Assembly (NCBI GenBank): GCA_947503935.1
Contig: CANNFR010000001.1
Span: forward strand, 496,001-560,000
Reading direction: 5' to 3'
Length of the DNA stretch: 64,000 nucleotides
Source of the DNA: an uncultured Paracoccaceae bacterium
Lineage (GTDB): Bacteria; Pseudomonadota; Alphaproteobacteria; Rhodobacterales; Rhodobacteraceae
Shown here: positions 1 to 9,535 of the stretch, piece after piece
Layout: each line of letters begins with the position of its first letter
Position numbering within the stretch: position 1 is the stretch's first letter
The notes under the pieces: generated by a model
What the model was told of the DNA's origin: nothing
Database searches by the model: none
What the model saw: only the letters and a program-made list of their open reading frames with translations
Made by a program: the position numbers and the translations under genes

Positions 1-2795
1 TCTTTCACCGAGAACCAGGGCGTGATGGGGTCGGCGAGCGTGAGCGGGTCCATCAGCGGCAGGGCCGTGTCGGGGCCGACGCCCGCGGGGTAGGCGGGGC
101 GGAGGGGGAAGTTCGACAGAGGCTCCCCCGCCATGAGGCGGGCGGCGATGGAGGCGATGGCGCTGTCGGTGGCCTTGGCGACGAAGGGGACGGTGCGCGA
201 GGCGCGGGGGTTGACCTCAAGCACGTAGATCTGGCCGTCTTTCAGGGCGAACTGGACGTTCATCAAGCCGACGACGCCCAAGGCCTTGGCCATCGCCTCG
301 GTCTGGGTCTTCAGCCGGGCGATGGTGTCCGGAGTGAGGGTGTGGGGCGGAAGCGAGCAGGCGCTGTCGCCGGAATGAACGCCGGCCTCCTCGATATGCT
401 CCATGATGCCGGCGACATGGGTGTTCGTGCCGTCGGAGAGGCAGTCGACATCGACCTCGATCGCGTTCTGGAGGTAGCTGTCGAGGAGGACGGGGGATTT
501 GCCGGAGACATGGACGGCGTCGCGGATGTAGCGCTTGAGGTGGTCTTCGTCGCGCACGATCTCCATCGCGCGGCCGCCGAGGACGTAGGAGGGGCGGATG
601 ACGAGGGGGAAGCCGACGTCCTGGGCGATGGTCAGGGCCTCGTCGTCGGAGCGGGCGATGCCGTTTTTCGGCTGCTTGAGGCCGAGGGTGTTGAGGAGCT
701 GCTGGAAGCGCTCGCGGTCCTCGGCGAGGTCGATGGCATCGGGGGAGGTGCCGAGGATGGGGATGCCGGCGTCGTGGAGCGCGTTGGCGAGCTTGAGGGG
801 CGTCTGGCCGCCGAACTGGACGATGACACCGTGGAGCGTGCCGGCCGATTGCTCGACGCGGAGGATTTCGAGCGTGTGTTCGAGGGTGAGCGGTTCGAAA
901 TAGAGACGGTCGGAGGTGTCATAGTCGGTACTGACCGTCTCGGGGTTGCAGTTGATCATGATCGTCTCGTAGCCCGCATCGGTCAGCGCGTAGCAGGCGT
1001 GGACGCAGCAATAGTCGAACTCGATTCCCTGGCCGATGCGGTTCGGGCCGCCGCCGAGGATGACGACCTTTTTCTTGTCCGAGGGGCGGGCCTCGCATTC
1101 GACCTCACCCATCACGGGGTGTTCGTAGGTGGAATACATGTAGGGCGTCTGCGCCTCGAACTCGGCGGCGCAGGTGTCGATGCGCTTGAAGACGGCATGC
1201 ACGCCGAGGTTGAGGCGGGCGCGTCTGATCTGGTCTTCGTCGCGTCCCGTGAGAGTGGCGAGGCGGGCATCGGTGAAGCCCATCATCTTCAAGGCGCGGA
1301 GGCCCTCTTCGGTGACCGGCAGGCCGTCTTTGCGAATCCGGGCCTCTTGTTCGATAAGCTCACGGATACGGGCCAGGAACCAGGGGTCGAAGGCGGTGGC
1401 ATGTTGGATTTCGTCATCTGAGAGGCCATGGCGCATGGCTTGGGCGATGACGCGGATGCGGTCGGGCGTTTGCTGGGCGAGGGCCTTGGTGATGGCGGCC
1501 TTGTCTGGTGCGCCCTCGATGGCGATTTCGTCGAAGCCGGTGAGGCCGGTCTCCATGGAGGCCAGCGCTTTTTGCATCGACTCGTGGAAGGTGCGGCCGA
1601 TGGCCATGATTTCGCCCACAGATTTCATCGCGGTGGTCAGGTCAGGCTTGGAGCCGGGGAACTTCTCGAAGGCGAAGCGGGGGATTTTGGTGACGACGTA
1701 GTCGATTGTGGGCTCGAACGAAGCGGGCGTGACCTTGGTGATGTCGTTGTCGAGATCATCCAGGGTGTAGCCGACCGCCAGTTTCGCGGCGATCTTGGCG
1801 ATGGGAAAACCGGTGGCCTTGGAGGCCAGCGCGGACGACCGCGACACCCTCGGGTTCATCTCGATCACGACCATGCGGCCGTCTTCGGGGTTGATCGCCC
1901 ATTGCACGTTCGATCCGCCGGTCTCGACCCCGATCTCGCGCAGGACGGCGATCGAGCCGTTGCGCATGATCTGGTATTCCTTGTCGGTCAGCGTCAGCGC
2001 GGGGGCCACGGTGATCGAGTCGCCCGTATGCACGCCCATCGGGTCGACGTTCTCGATCGAGCAGACGATGATGGCGTTGTCCGCCTTGTCGCGGACCACC
2101 TCCATCTCGAATTCCTTCCAGCCGAGGAGGGATTCGTCCACGAGGATCTGCGCCATCGGCGAAGCCTCAAGCCCCGACCTGCAGATCGCGGCGTAATCAT
2201 CGCGGTTATAGGCCACGCCGCCGCCGGTGCCGCCGAGGGTGAAGGCGGGGCGGATGATGGCGGGCAGGCCGATATGTTCCAGCGCCTCCATCGCGGTCGC
2301 GACGCCGGCCTTGATGTCGTACTTGCCGTTCGGCAGTTTCGGGGCGGCGACGATGGTGGCCTTGGGGTTTTCCAGCCCGATCCGGTCCATCGCCTCGCGG
2401 AAGAGTTTGCGGTCCTCGGCCATCTCGATGGCGGCGCGGTTGGCGCCGATCAGTTCCACGCCGAATTTCTCAAGCACCCCCATATCGGCCAGCGCCAGCG
2501 AGGTGTTGAGACCGGTCTGCCCGCCCATTGTCGGCAAAAGCGCGTCGGGGCGTTCCTCTTCGATGATCTTGGCAACGACCTCAGGCGTAATCGGTTCGAT
2601 ATAGGTGGCGTCGGCCAGCCCCGGATCGGTCATGATCGTGGCGGGGTTCGAGTTGACCAAGATGACGCGGTAGCCTTCCTCACGCAGCGCCTTGCAGGCC
2701 TGGGCGCCGGAATAGTCGAACTCACACGCCTGGCCGATGACGATGGGCCCGGCCCCGATGATCATGATCGACTTGATATCGGTTCTCTTCGGCAT
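1..2795 (-). CDS. carB: Carbamoyl-phosphate synthase large subunit (3' end outside window)
   Basis: Makes carbamoyl phosphate from bicarbonate, ATP and glutamine-derived ammonia, feeding arginine and pyrimidine synthesis; it works with CarA in the cytosol. The protein starts [20 protein letters not shown] and continues to about residue 931, where the [10 protein letters not shown] motif typical of the end of the second ATP-grasp half is visible. Both synthetase halves should be present; the C-terminal allosteric MGS-like domain lies beyond base 1. The frame is the same at both ends, so no net frameshift is seen. It is transcribed away from the rimB-like gene, with a sigma70-like promoter just upstream. 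Identification is firm. Confidence 0.97.
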   Translation of the reverse strand, partial: MPKRTDIKSIMIIGAGPIVIGQACEFDYSGAQACKALREEGYRVILVNSNPATIMTDPGLADATYIEPITPEVVAKIIEEERPDALLPTMGGQTGLNTSLALADMGVLEKFGVELIGANRAAIEMAEDRKLFREAMDRIGLENPKATIVAAPKLPNGKYDIKAGVATAMEALEHIGLPAIIRPAFTLGGTGGGVAYNRDDYAAICRSGLEASPMAQILVDESLLGWKEFEMEVVRDKADNAIIVCSIENVDPMGVHTGDSITVAPALTLTDKEYQIMRNGSIAVLREIGVETGGSNVQWAINPEDGRMVVIEMNPRVSRSSALASKATGFPIAKIAAKLAVGYTLDDLDNDITKVTPASFEPTIDYVVTKIPRFAFEKFPGSKPDLTTAMKSVGEIMAIGRTFHESMQKALASMETGLTGFDEIAIEGAPDKAAITKALAQQTPDRIRVIAQAMRHGLSDDEIQHATAFDPWFLARIRELIEQEARIRKDGLPVTEEGLRALKMMGFTDARLATLTGRDEDQIRRARLNLGVHAVFKRIDTCAAEFEAQTPYMYSTYEHPVMGEVECEARPSDKKKVVILGGGPNRIGQGIEFDYCCVHACYALTDAGYETIMINCNPETVSTDYDTSDRLYFEPLTLEHTLEILRVEQSAGTLHGVIVQFGGQTPLKLANALHDAGIPILGTSPDAIDLAEDRERFQQLLNTLGLKQPKNGIARSDDEALTIAQDVGFPLVIRPSYVLGGRAMEIVRDEDHLKRYIRDAVHVSGKSPVLLDSYLQNAIEVDVDCLSDGTNTHVAGIMEHIEEAGVHSGDSACSLPPHTLTPDTIARLKTQTEAMAKALGVVGLMNVQFALKDGQIYVLEVNPRASRTVPFVAKATDSAIASIAARLMAGEPLSNFPLRPAYPAGVGPDTALPLMDPLTLADPITPWFSVK

Positions 2796-2823
2796 CGACC
2801 CATCCCCGCACAAAATTGCACGG

Positions 2824-2851
2824 GTTATAACTGCGCGCGGCCGAGGTGCAA
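2824..2851 (-). promoter_or_regulatory. Candidate carB promoter
   Basis: On the minus strand TTGCAC (2851-2846) and TATAAC (2829-2824) are separated by 16 bases and lie about 30 bases before the carB ATG. Both hexamers are close to the sigma70 consensus. Inferred from sequence only. Confidence 0.5.
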
Positions 2852-3229
2852 GGGGCGTGGGGGTATCGATGGCGGCTCTGTCGGCCGTGAGGCGGGTTTT
2901 TCGGATGTTCTGGCGGGGAGGCTGGCGTGAGGGGGGCGGTCAGCGGTGCCGCTCAAGCCGGGCGGGGGCCTGCCCGTGGGGTGGCGCAGCTTGGGTGGAA
3001 CGGCGCGCTTTATGGTGGCCAAGTCCGTCATAACTCCGAACGGGGAGCCAGCGGGTTGCAAAGCGCCAGCCCGTCGGGACGGGCAGCCCTCGCCCGGCGC
3101 CTTCGGCTTGAATCCGGGCGGGAGGGGGCGGTGGGTCGAGGTCTGAAGCGCGGACAAAGAACCAGATTTGGCTAATCCCTTCAGAGATGTCATAACAATG
3201 CGACCTGCGGAAATCTGGAGAGGCCTCAT
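2852..3229. other. Structured GC-rich intergenic region between carB and the rimB-like gene
   Basis: About 380 bases with no convincing gene. A 134-codon open frame exists on the minus strand (3229-2825), but it is Pro/Arg-rich with no recognisable domain, and I judge it spurious. The DNA holds a strong hairpin, GCCCGTCGGGACGGGC near 3065-3090, then another GC-rich potential fold (CCCGG...TCCGGG) near 3091-3120. The last 60 bases are less GC-rich and probably carry the promoter of the plus-strand operon. It may be a dispersed intergenic element or an RNA leader; this cannot be settled here. Confidence 0.35.
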
Positions 3230-3685
3230 ATGCTCATTGTCGGCTGGCAGGAGCGGGTTGACCTTCCGCTTCTGGGGCTTTCAAACCTGAAGGCGAAGAT
3301 CGATACAGGGGCGCGAACATCCGCCCTTCATGCCACCGATATCGTCGCGTTCGAGCGTGACGGTGCCCCCTGGGTCAGGTTTCACACACGGTTTGACGAT
3401 GACGCCCACGATACCGATGTGGAATGTCCGATCCACGATCAGCGCGAAATCAAGAACACAAGCGGCATTCCCGAACGTCGCATCATCATCCGCACCAAGT
3501 TCCGCATATCGGACCGCCTTTGGAGTATCGACCTCTCGCTGACAGAGCGCACCGAGATGAAGTTCCGCATGATTGTCGGACGCACGGCTTTGCGCAGGCA
3601 TTCAATCTTGGTCAATCCGAGAAAGCGCAATTTGACGACCCCGAAATCGACCGCCACAAAAGTTGGCAGAAAGCAGTCCTCATGA
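3230..3685 (+). CDS. Putative ATP-dependent zinc protease / RimB-like retropepsin-fold protein
   Basis: A 151-residue protein of the family annotated as putative ATP-dependent zinc protease (PF05618), also called RimB where it works with RimK. The retropepsin-like motif [13 protein letters not shown] lies at about residues 24-36. The next region ([16 protein letters not shown]) and the IVGRTALRR block match the family core. ATG 3230 is preceded by GGAGAGG. Its last codon overlaps the rimK start as ATGA, so the two are translationally coupled. The Pro/Lys/Thr tail after residue 130 looks unstructured. Family assignment is good; the substrate is unknown. Confidence 0.85.
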   Translation: MLIVGWQERVDLPLLGLSNLKAKIDTGARTSALHATDIVAFERDGAPWVRFHTRFDDDAHDTDVECPIHDQREIKNTSGIPERRIIIRTKFRISDRLWSIDLSLTERTEMKFRMIVGRTALRRHSILVNPRKRNLTTPKSTATKVGRKQSS

Positions 3686-4587
3686 AAATCGCGATGCTCG
3701 CCAGGAACGCCAATCTTTACTCGCACAAAAGACTGGTGGAGGCCGCCGAAGAACGCGGTCATGAGATCGACATCATCAATACGCTGCGGTGCTACATGAA
3801 CATCGCGTCCCGGCGGCCGGAAATCTATTACAATGGCGAGAAACTGGAAGGGTACGACGCCGTTATTCCCCGGATCGGCGCGTCGGTCACATTCTACGGC
3901 ATGGCCGTTCTTCGCCAGTTCGAGATGATGGGCGTCTATCCCCTGAATGAAAGCGTGGCCATCGGACGGTCGCGCGACAAGCTGCGCTCGATGCAGCTTC
4001 TGGCGCGCGACGGCGTCGGCCTTCCCGTGACAACCTTCGCGCATGACCCCAAGCAAACTGAAGAGGTGCTGGCGCTGGCCGGCGGCGCACCCTTGGTGAT
4101 CAAGCTTCTCGAAGGCACCCAAGGGCTGGGCGTTGTCCTGGCCGACACCGATCGCTCGGCAAAATCCGTCATCGAGGCGTTCCGTGCGACCGATACCAAC
4201 ATTCTCATTCAGGAATTCATCAAGGAGGCAGGCGGAACGGACATCCGCGCCATTGTCATCGGAGGCCGCGTCATTGCGGCCATGAAACGTACGGGTGCAG
4301 AAGGGGAATTCCGCTCCAACCTCCACCGCGGCGGCTCTGCCCAGCTCATCAAATTATCGCCGGAAGAACGGTCGACCGCTGTCCGCGCAGCAAAGGCCAT
4401 GGGTCTGAATGCCTGCGGCGTCGACATGCTGCGCGCGAACCATGGGGCCGTGGTGATGGAGGTCAACTCTTCGCCCGGGCTTGAAGGTGTCGAGAAGGCG
4501 ACGGGCCTTGATGTGGCCGGCAAGATGATCGAATTCCTTGAGAAGAACGCAAAGCTTGGCAAGACCAAGACCAAAGGCAAAGGCTGA
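3682..4587 (+). CDS. rimK: RimK family alpha-L-glutamate ligase
   Basis: ATP-grasp ligase of 301 residues that adds glutamate to a C-terminal carboxylate; E. coli RimK acts on ribosomal protein S6. Visible family blocks are [19 protein letters not shown], the ATP-grasp segment [16 protein letters not shown], the nucleotide/metal region [12 protein letters not shown], and [18 protein letters not shown]. An open frame extends upstream to 3424, but ATG 3682 gives the normal RimK N-terminus ([18 protein letters not shown]) and overlaps the preceding stop as ATGA. The next gene overlaps as TGATG, making one coupled operon. The cellular target here may be S6 or another acceptor. Confidence 0.93.
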   Translation: MKIAMLARNANLYSHKRLVEAAEERGHEIDIINTLRCYMNIASRRPEIYYNGEKLEGYDAVIPRIGASVTFYGMAVLRQFEMMGVYPLNESVAIGRSRDKLRSMQLLARDGVGLPVTTFAHDPKQTEEVLALAGGAPLVIKLLEGTQGLGVVLADTDRSAKSVIEAFRATDTNILIQEFIKEAGGTDIRAIVIGGRVIAAMKRTGAEGEFRSNLHRGGSAQLIKLSPEERSTAVRAAKAMGLNACGVDMLRANHGAVVMEVNSSPGLEGVEKATGLDVAGKMIEFLEKNAKLGKTKTKGKG

Positions 4588-5630
4588 TGCTCAAACGTCC
4601 GGGGTTTGAAATTGGCGGGCAACTGATCTCGCCCGGAACCCGCCGCACGGTGGATCTTCCTGTCAGCGCATTGTCCGACCATACCCCGGTCAACATGTCC
4701 GCCCATGTGATCCAGGGGAAAACGGAGGGGCCCGTTTTCTTCGTCAGCGCTGGCGTTCACGGCGATGAGGTGATCGGCATAGAAATCGTGCGCCGCTTGC
4801 TGAAATCCCCCGCCCTGCGCGGCTTGCGCGGCACCTTGATCGTGGTTCCGATCGTGAATTCCTTCGGGTTCATCAACAGGTCCAGATATTTGCCGGATCG
4901 GCGCGATCTGAACAGGTCGTTTCCCGGAAATGAGGGCGGGTCACTGGCCGCGCGCCTTGCGCATCTGTTTCTGAAGGAAATCGTCTCGCGGTCCGATGTC
5001 GGGATCGATCTGCACTCGGCCGCGGTCCACCGTATCAACTATCCCCAGGTGCGCGTTTCGCCTGATGACCCGAAGGCCCGGAGAATGGCGGATGTCTTTG
5101 GCGCGCCGATCATCATGGAATCCCCGGTCAGGCAGGGCTCTCTGAGGCATTCGGCCAGAGAATTGGGCAAAACGGTTCTGCTCTACGAGGCTGGGGAAGG
5201 TCTGCGGTTTGATGAGGTTTCGGTCCGCGCGGGACAGGCCGGAATTCTCAGGGTGATGAAGTCTTTGGATATGGTCTCCGGGCGCGGCGTGGCGCCGGCC
5301 AAGGCGCTGCCGCAATTCTGCCCGTCCAGCAAATGGCTGCGCGCACCGATGGGGGGCCTGTTTCGAAGCCTGAAATCCGATGGCGAGCCAGTGCGCAAGA
5401 ACGATGTCCTCGGGGTCGTTTCCGATCCGTTTGGCGAGGAAGAGACCGAAGTCGAAGCCCCCTTTGATGGTATCATTGTCGGGCGGGCCGTATTGCCCGT
5501 GGTCAATGAGGGGGACGCGATTTTTCATCTGGCGCGTGTCCCGTCCCTTAGAAAAGCCGAGAACGCGATGGACGATCATTCGTCACAATTGGCGGATGAT
5601 CCGATGTTCGACGAGGATGAAATCATCTGA
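4587..5630 (+). CDS. Succinylglutamate desuccinylase/aspartoacylase family protein
   Basis: Zinc carboxypeptidase-like amidohydrolase of the AstE/AspA family (PF04952), 347 residues. Zinc and active-site motifs are seen as GVHGDEVIG (about residues 56-64) and IDLHSAAV (about 136-143). The C-terminal 100 residues contain a beta-rich lipoyl-like segment (EEETEVEAPFDGIIVGRA) usual in this subfamily. It starts in a TGATG overlap with rimK. Context suggests it removes or processes an N-acyl or glutamyl group linked to the RimK product; that role is inferred. A perfect hairpin about 115 bases downstream may end the operon. Confidence 0.85.
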   Translation: MLKRPGFEIGGQLISPGTRRTVDLPVSALSDHTPVNMSAHVIQGKTEGPVFFVSAGVHGDEVIGIEIVRRLLKSPALRGLRGTLIVVPIVNSFGFINRSRYLPDRRDLNRSFPGNEGGSLAARLAHLFLKEIVSRSDVGIDLHSAAVHRINYPQVRVSPDDPKARRMADVFGAPIIMESPVRQGSLRHSARELGKTVLLYEAGEGLRFDEVSVRAGQAGILRVMKSLDMVSGRGVAPAKALPQFCPSSKWLRAPMGGLFRSLKSDGEPVRKNDVLGVVSDPFGEEETEVEAPFDGIIVGRAVLPVVNEGDAIFHLARVPSLRKAENAMDDHSSQLADDPMFDEDEII

Positions 5631-5744
5631 GCCGGCCTTCGGCAACGGAGCTATTCGGGCCTGCTGACCAGCAGGAAAGCAGCCCTTCGCGCATATGCAG
5701 AAATCGACGTTAAGGGCTCAAAGCCGACCTTGCAGATTCACGGA

Positions 5745-5765
5745 CAGCGCGCCGCTGGCGCGCTG
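5745..5765 (+). terminator. Hairpin terminator after the rimB-rimK-aspartoacylase operon
   Basis: Perfect 9-bp stem CAGCGCGCC / GGCGCGCTG with loop GCT, followed by CCTTTT on the plus strand. It sits between convergent genes, so it may also serve the minus-strand fadJ-type gene, although no T tract follows on that strand. Confidence 0.6.
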
Positions 5766-5786
5766 CCTTTTGGCTGGGCGAAGGGG

Positions 5787-7988
5787 TCAGGCGGCTTTTT
5801 TGCCCTCGCCGAAGCGGCCGTAGAAGGTTTGATCGCTGGCGGCCATGTCGCGGAGCAGTTTCGGGGCCTCGAAGCGGGGGCCGTGGGCGGCGGTCAGTTG
5901 CTCGCAGAGCTCGACCGCGCGGGGCGCGCCGAGGATGTCGAGCCAGCTGAACGGCCCGCCCGACCACGGCGCGAAGCCCCAGCCGAGGATGGCGCCGACA
6001 TCGCCTTCGCGAATGTCCTCGAGCACGCCTTCCTCAAGCGCGCGGACGGCCTCGAGCACCTGGGCAAACAGAAGGCGGTGCTTGACCTCAGCGAGGTCCG
6101 GCTGACCGTCGGCCTCAGGATACTTCGCGGCGATGCCGTCCCAGATGCCCTGCCGTTTGCCCGCGTCGTCATAGGCGTAGAAGCCCGCATTGGCCTTGCG
6201 GCCGAGGCGGCCTTCGTCGGCCATCCAGAACAGCACCTCGTCGACCTCGTCATTGGGGTAGTCGGCGCCCATGGCGGCCTTGGTGGCTTTCGCGATCTTG
6301 ACGCCGAGGTCGATCGAGGTCTCGTCGGTCAGCTGCAAGGGGCCGAGCGGCATGCCGACCAGCTTGGCGGCATTCTCGATGAGGTTCGGGTTCACCCCCT
6401 CGCGCACCATGCGCACGCCCTCGTTGATGTAAGGAATGATGCAGCGGTTGGCGTAGAAGAAGCGCGCGTCGTTGACGACGATGGGGGTCTTGCGGATCTG
6501 GCGCACGAAGTCGAGCGACTTGGCCACGGCGCGGTCGCCGGTCTGCGCGCCCTTGATGATCTCGACCAGCATCATCTTGTCGACGGGGCTGAAGAAGTGG
6601 ATGCCGATGAACTGCTCGGGGCGTTTGGAGGCCTTGGCAAGCTCGGTGATCGGCAGGGTCGAGGTGTTGGTTGCGAAGATGCAATCCTCGCCTACGACGG
6701 CCTCGACCTTCTCAGTCATCTCGGCCTTGACGCCCACGTCTTCGAAGACGGCCTCGACGATCAGGTCGCAGCCTTTCAGGGCGTCGAGGTCGGTGGTGGC
6801 GGTGATCTGGGCCAGCACGTGGTCCTTCTTCTCGGGCGTGACTTTCTTGCGGCTGATGCCTTTGTCGAGCAGGCCTTCGGAATAGGATTTGCCCATGTCG
6901 GCGGCGGCTTGTTCGCGGTCGATCAGGACGACCTCGATCCCCGCCAGCGCCGAGACATAGGCGATGCCCGCGCCCATCATGCCGGCGCCGAGGATGCCGA
7001 CTTTCTTCACCGTCTGATCCGGCGCCTCGGGGCGGTTCGCGCCTTTCTCAAGCGCTTCCTTGTTGATGAAGAGCGAGCGGATCATGGCCCCGGAGGAGGG
7101 GTTCATCAGCACGTTGGTGAACCAGCGCGCCTCGATCTTGAGCGCGGTGTCGAAGGGCACCAGCGCGCCTTCGTAGACGGCCGCAAGCAGGGCCTTGGCG
7201 GCGGGGTAGACGCCCATCGTCTTGCCGTGGACCATGGCCGAAGCGCCGACGAAGGTCATGAAGCCCGCCGGGTGATAGGGCGCGCCGCCGGGCATCTTGT
7301 AGCCCTTGGCGTCCCAAGGTTTGACGATATCGGCATCCTTGGCGTTCAGGACCCATTCCTTGGCTTTGGCCAGAAGGTCTTCGGGGGCCACGACCTCATC
7401 AATCACGCCAGCGGCCTTCATTTTGGCGGGTGCTTGCATGCGCCCCTCAAGCAGGAAGGGCGCGGCGGCCATGGCGCCGAGCTTGCGGGCCAGGCGGGTG
7501 GTGCCGCCCGCGCCGGGGAAGATGCCGACCATGATCTCGGGCAGGCCGATCTTGGCCTTGGGGTTGTCGGCCGCGAAGATGCGGTGGCAGGCGAGCGGGA
7601 TCTCAAGCCCGATGCCGGCGGCCGTGCCGGGCAGCGCGGCCGCGATCGGCTTGCCGCCCTTCAGGGTCTTTGGGTCCATGCCTGCGCGTTCGATCTTGCG
7701 CAAGATGTGGTGGATGCGCATCGTGCCCTCAAAGAGGCCGCGTGCCGGGTCATCGCCCGCGTCCTCTTTCATCTTGGCGATGACGTTGAGGTCCATCCCG
7801 CCTGCAAAATCCTTCTTGCCCGAGGTGATGATCACGCCCTTCACGGCGTCATCGGCCAGCGCCTTGTCGATGGCGGCGTCAAGTTCGGCAAAGCCCTCAA
7901 TGCTCATCACGTTCATTGACTTGCCGGGCACGTCCCAGGTGATCGTGGCAACACCGTCGGCATCTGTGGCGTAGTGGAGTTCGGGCAT
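5787..7988 (-). CDS. fadJ: 3-hydroxyacyl-CoA dehydrogenase / enoyl-CoA hydratase, FadJ/FadB type
   Basis: Bifunctional beta-oxidation enzyme of 733 residues. The crotonase half (1-200) keeps both catalytic glutamates, E129 in GTAAGIGLEIPLACH and E151 in GLPEIMVGIFPGAGG. The dehydrogenase half starts at about 328 with the NAD-binding motif GILGAGMMGAGIA, followed by NTSTLPITELA and IGIHFFSPVDKM. Twelve bases separate it from the upstream SnoaL-like gene, and the thiolase supplying the last step lies in the same minus-strand block. The length fits the FadJ family. Whether it is called fadB or fadJ is a naming matter. Confidence 0.95.
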   Translation of the reverse strand: MPELHYATDADGVATITWDVPGKSMNVMSIEGFAELDAAIDKALADDAVKGVIITSGKKDFAGGMDLNVIAKMKEDAGDDPARGLFEGTMRIHHILRKIERAGMDPKTLKGGKPIAAALPGTAAGIGLEIPLACHRIFAADNPKAKIGLPEIMVGIFPGAGGTTRLARKLGAMAAAPFLLEGRMQAPAKMKAAGVIDEVVAPEDLLAKAKEWVLNAKDADIVKPWDAKGYKMPGGAPYHPAGFMTFVGASAMVHGKTMGVYPAAKALLAAVYEGALVPFDTALKIEARWFTNVLMNPSSGAMIRSLFINKEALEKGANRPEAPDQTVKKVGILGAGMMGAGIAYVSALAGIEVVLIDREQAAADMGKSYSEGLLDKGISRKKVTPEKKDHVLAQITATTDLDALKGCDLIVEAVFEDVGVKAEMTEKVEAVVGEDCIFATNTSTLPITELAKASKRPEQFIGIHFFSPVDKMMLVEIIKGAQTGDRAVAKSLDFVRQIRKTPIVVNDARFFYANRCIIPYINEGVRMVREGVNPNLIENAAKLVGMPLGPLQLTDETSIDLGVKIAKATKAAMGADYPNDEVDEVLFWMADEGRLGRKANAGFYAYDDAGKRQGIWDGIAAKYPEADGQPDLAEVKHRLLFAQVLEAVRALEEGVLEDIREGDVGAILGWGFAPWSGGPFSWLDILGAPRAVELCEQLTAAHGPRFEAPKLLRDMAASDQTFYGRFGEGKKAA

Positions 7989-8000
7989 GGGTTCAGGTCC

Positions 8001-8459
8001 TTACTGTTGGAAAGGGGCCGGCGCGATGTCGCTGTGGGCGGCAGGCTCCCACATGCGGATGGGCCAGGTTGTGTTGACGATGGCGTGGTTCATATGGGTG
8101 ATGCGCCAGATCTCGCCCTGCTGGGCGAGACGGGCACGCGCGGCAAAGGGCGCGATCATGCGCTGGGCGCCGCGAATGGTGTGGGTGACATGCACGCCCT
8201 CGATCACGTCGGGCGCCAGATACCGCGCCTCGCGCGCGAGGCGGATGTAATCCGTGGCGCCACGGGCTTTCATCTCTCTGACGAAGGTCAGGAACGCTTG
8301 CACCATGTCCTCCTCATTCGTCGCGGTAAACGTACCCATCCGCGTGATCACGGTGAACGGCACCGCGACATGCCTGAGGCAGATATCGGTATCGCCCGTC
8401 ATCACCGCCGTCGACATTTTATCGATCACGATCTGATAGATGGTGAGCGGGTCAGTCAC
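8001..8459 (-). CDS. SnoaL/NTF2-like small protein
   Basis: About 152 residues if translation starts at GTG 8459 (VTDPLTIYQIVIDKM); a TTG further upstream at 8519 would add 20 poorly structured residues. The pattern (helical start, then alternating strands with GTFTATNEEDMVQAF and a tryptophan-rich end) resembles the SnoaL/NTF2 fold. It has the same deduced length as the other NTF2-like protein two genes upstream, suggesting a paralogous pair. It sits directly before the FadJ-type gene. No catalytic role can be assigned; the fold call is by general pattern. Confidence 0.6.
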   Translation of the reverse strand: MTDPLTIYQIVIDKMSTAVMTGDTDICLRHVAVPFTVITRMGTFTATNEEDMVQAFLTFVREMKARGATDYIRLAREARYLAPDVIEGVHVTHTIRGAQRMIAPFAARARLAQQGEIWRITHMNHAIVNTTWPIRMWEPAAHSDIAPAPFQQ

Positions 8460-8527
8460 GAAGGAAGGCCTCTGACATACATCGTGAACAGGTTTGGCGG
8501 GGTTGCGCCCCAGCGTCAATCGAGACG

Positions 8528-8983
8528 CTACGACACGGGGCTTCCGTCGCCGCGCGTATAGCGGCGCTTGGTGCCGGTTTTGTGGGTGACGAGGTCATGA
8601 TCAGGGTAATGTATCACGTCATCGACATCGCGGGTGCCGATCGTCAGGTAGGTCGCGTCGGTACTTGAGCGATTCTCAAGACAATGGCCGACGGGGTTGC
8701 CTGCGGGCCAGGCCGCTGCATCGCCCGCGCGCAGGATCGTTTCGTCATCCTCGATCAGGACGACCTCGCCCGACAGGATATAGACCAGCTCATCCTCGGT
8801 CTCGTGCCAGTGCCGAAAGGACGAGCGTGAGCCGGGAGGCAGCACCTCGATATGTACGCCGAACTGGGTCAGGCCCGCGCCATCGCCGAGGATCGCGTGG
8901 GAATAGGGCGCGAGTGACGGGCCAAGCATCGGGTGGCTAGGATTGTCCTCGCGGGTGAGGGGAGGGATCTTGACCTTCGGCAT
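8528..8983 (-). CDS. Single-domain cupin protein
   Basis: 151 residues containing one conserved cupin barrel. Cupin motif 1 is visible as GSRSSFRHWHETEDELVYIL (about residues 51-70), supplying the His/His/Glu metal ligands, and motif 2 as DAAAWPAGNPVGHCLEN. The ATG at 8983 shares bases with the stop of the upstream NTF2-like gene (TGATG), so the two are coupled. Proteins of this type bind a divalent metal and may be small-molecule isomerases, dioxygenases or sensors. It does not look like a recognised DMSP lyase, but that cannot be ruled out without a search. Confidence 0.8.
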   Translation of the reverse strand: MPKVKIPPLTREDNPSHPMLGPSLAPYSHAILGDGAGLTQFGVHIEVLPPGSRSSFRHWHETEDELVYILSGEVVLIEDDETILRAGDAAAWPAGNPVGHCLENRSSTDATYLTIGTRDVDDVIHYPDHDLVTHKTGTKRRYTRGDGSPVS

Positions 8984-9441
8984 CAACCGGCCTTGGCGGC
9001 CACCTCGGCGGCGGGTTGCTGGATGAGGGCGCGGCCCCGGTGCCAGGCGGCGGAGCGATCGAAGGCCAGCTTGCGGTATTCGATCATCTCGACCTGGGGC
9101 CAATAGGCGCCCTTGACGCAGTAATAGGTGGCCGAGGCGTGCCGGGCGGGTCTGCCGTTTGACATATGATAGGTCCAGTCAACGAACATGCGATGCCTGG
9201 GGCCACGGGGCAGGCCGACGGCGGCCACTTCCCCCGTCAGGCCCACGACGCCTTCGCGCAAGGCCCCCTCACGATGTTCGGCCAATGCGGCGCGCAGTTC
9301 GTCACGGCCGGACAGGCGGTAGACATTGTGGGGCGTGAAGGCCGCCACCGTATCGGCATAGAAATACAAAAGCCGGTCAAAATCGCCATCCAGAAGGGCT
9401 TGGCCGGCCCAGGCAACCACATTCTTTGAAACACAAGGCAT
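8983..9441 (-). CDS. NTF2-like/SnoaL-type protein
   Basis: 152 residues starting MPCVSKNVVAWAGQALLDGD. The N-terminal helix-rich part with LLYFYADTVAAFTPHNVYRLSGRDEL is typical of SnoaL/NTF2-fold polyketide-cyclase-like or steroid-isomerase-like proteins. The later strands carry MFVDWTYHMSNGR. It overlaps the cupin start. Upstream lies a 94-base gap after the thiolase that may contain a promoter. Substrate unknown. Confidence 0.65.
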   Translation of the reverse strand: MPCVSKNVVAWAGQALLDGDFDRLLYFYADTVAAFTPHNVYRLSGRDELRAALAEHREGALREGVVGLTGEVAAVGLPRGPRHRMFVDWTYHMSNGRPARHASATYYCVKGAYWPQVEMIEYRKLAFDRSAAWHRGRALIQQPAAEVAAKAG

Positions 9442-9535
9442 AGGAAGAAACCTTTATCAACTCACTCACAAACGGTTGTCCCGTGTTAAGCAACATTACC
9501 GGTTAATGTGTCAGAATGTGGCCGCGACGTAGGCA

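Noticed and set aside
2825-3229. 134-codon minus-strand open frame upstream of carB
   Set aside because: Pro/Arg-rich with no domain, runs through strong hairpins and the carB promoter region, and has no good ribosome site; more likely a non-coding element.
8528-8983. Cupin as a possible DMSP lyase (DddQ/DddW/DddL/DddK type)
   Set aside because: I see only the general cupin motifs and not the sequence signatures I know for these lyases, and no other DMSP-cleavage gene is adjacent.
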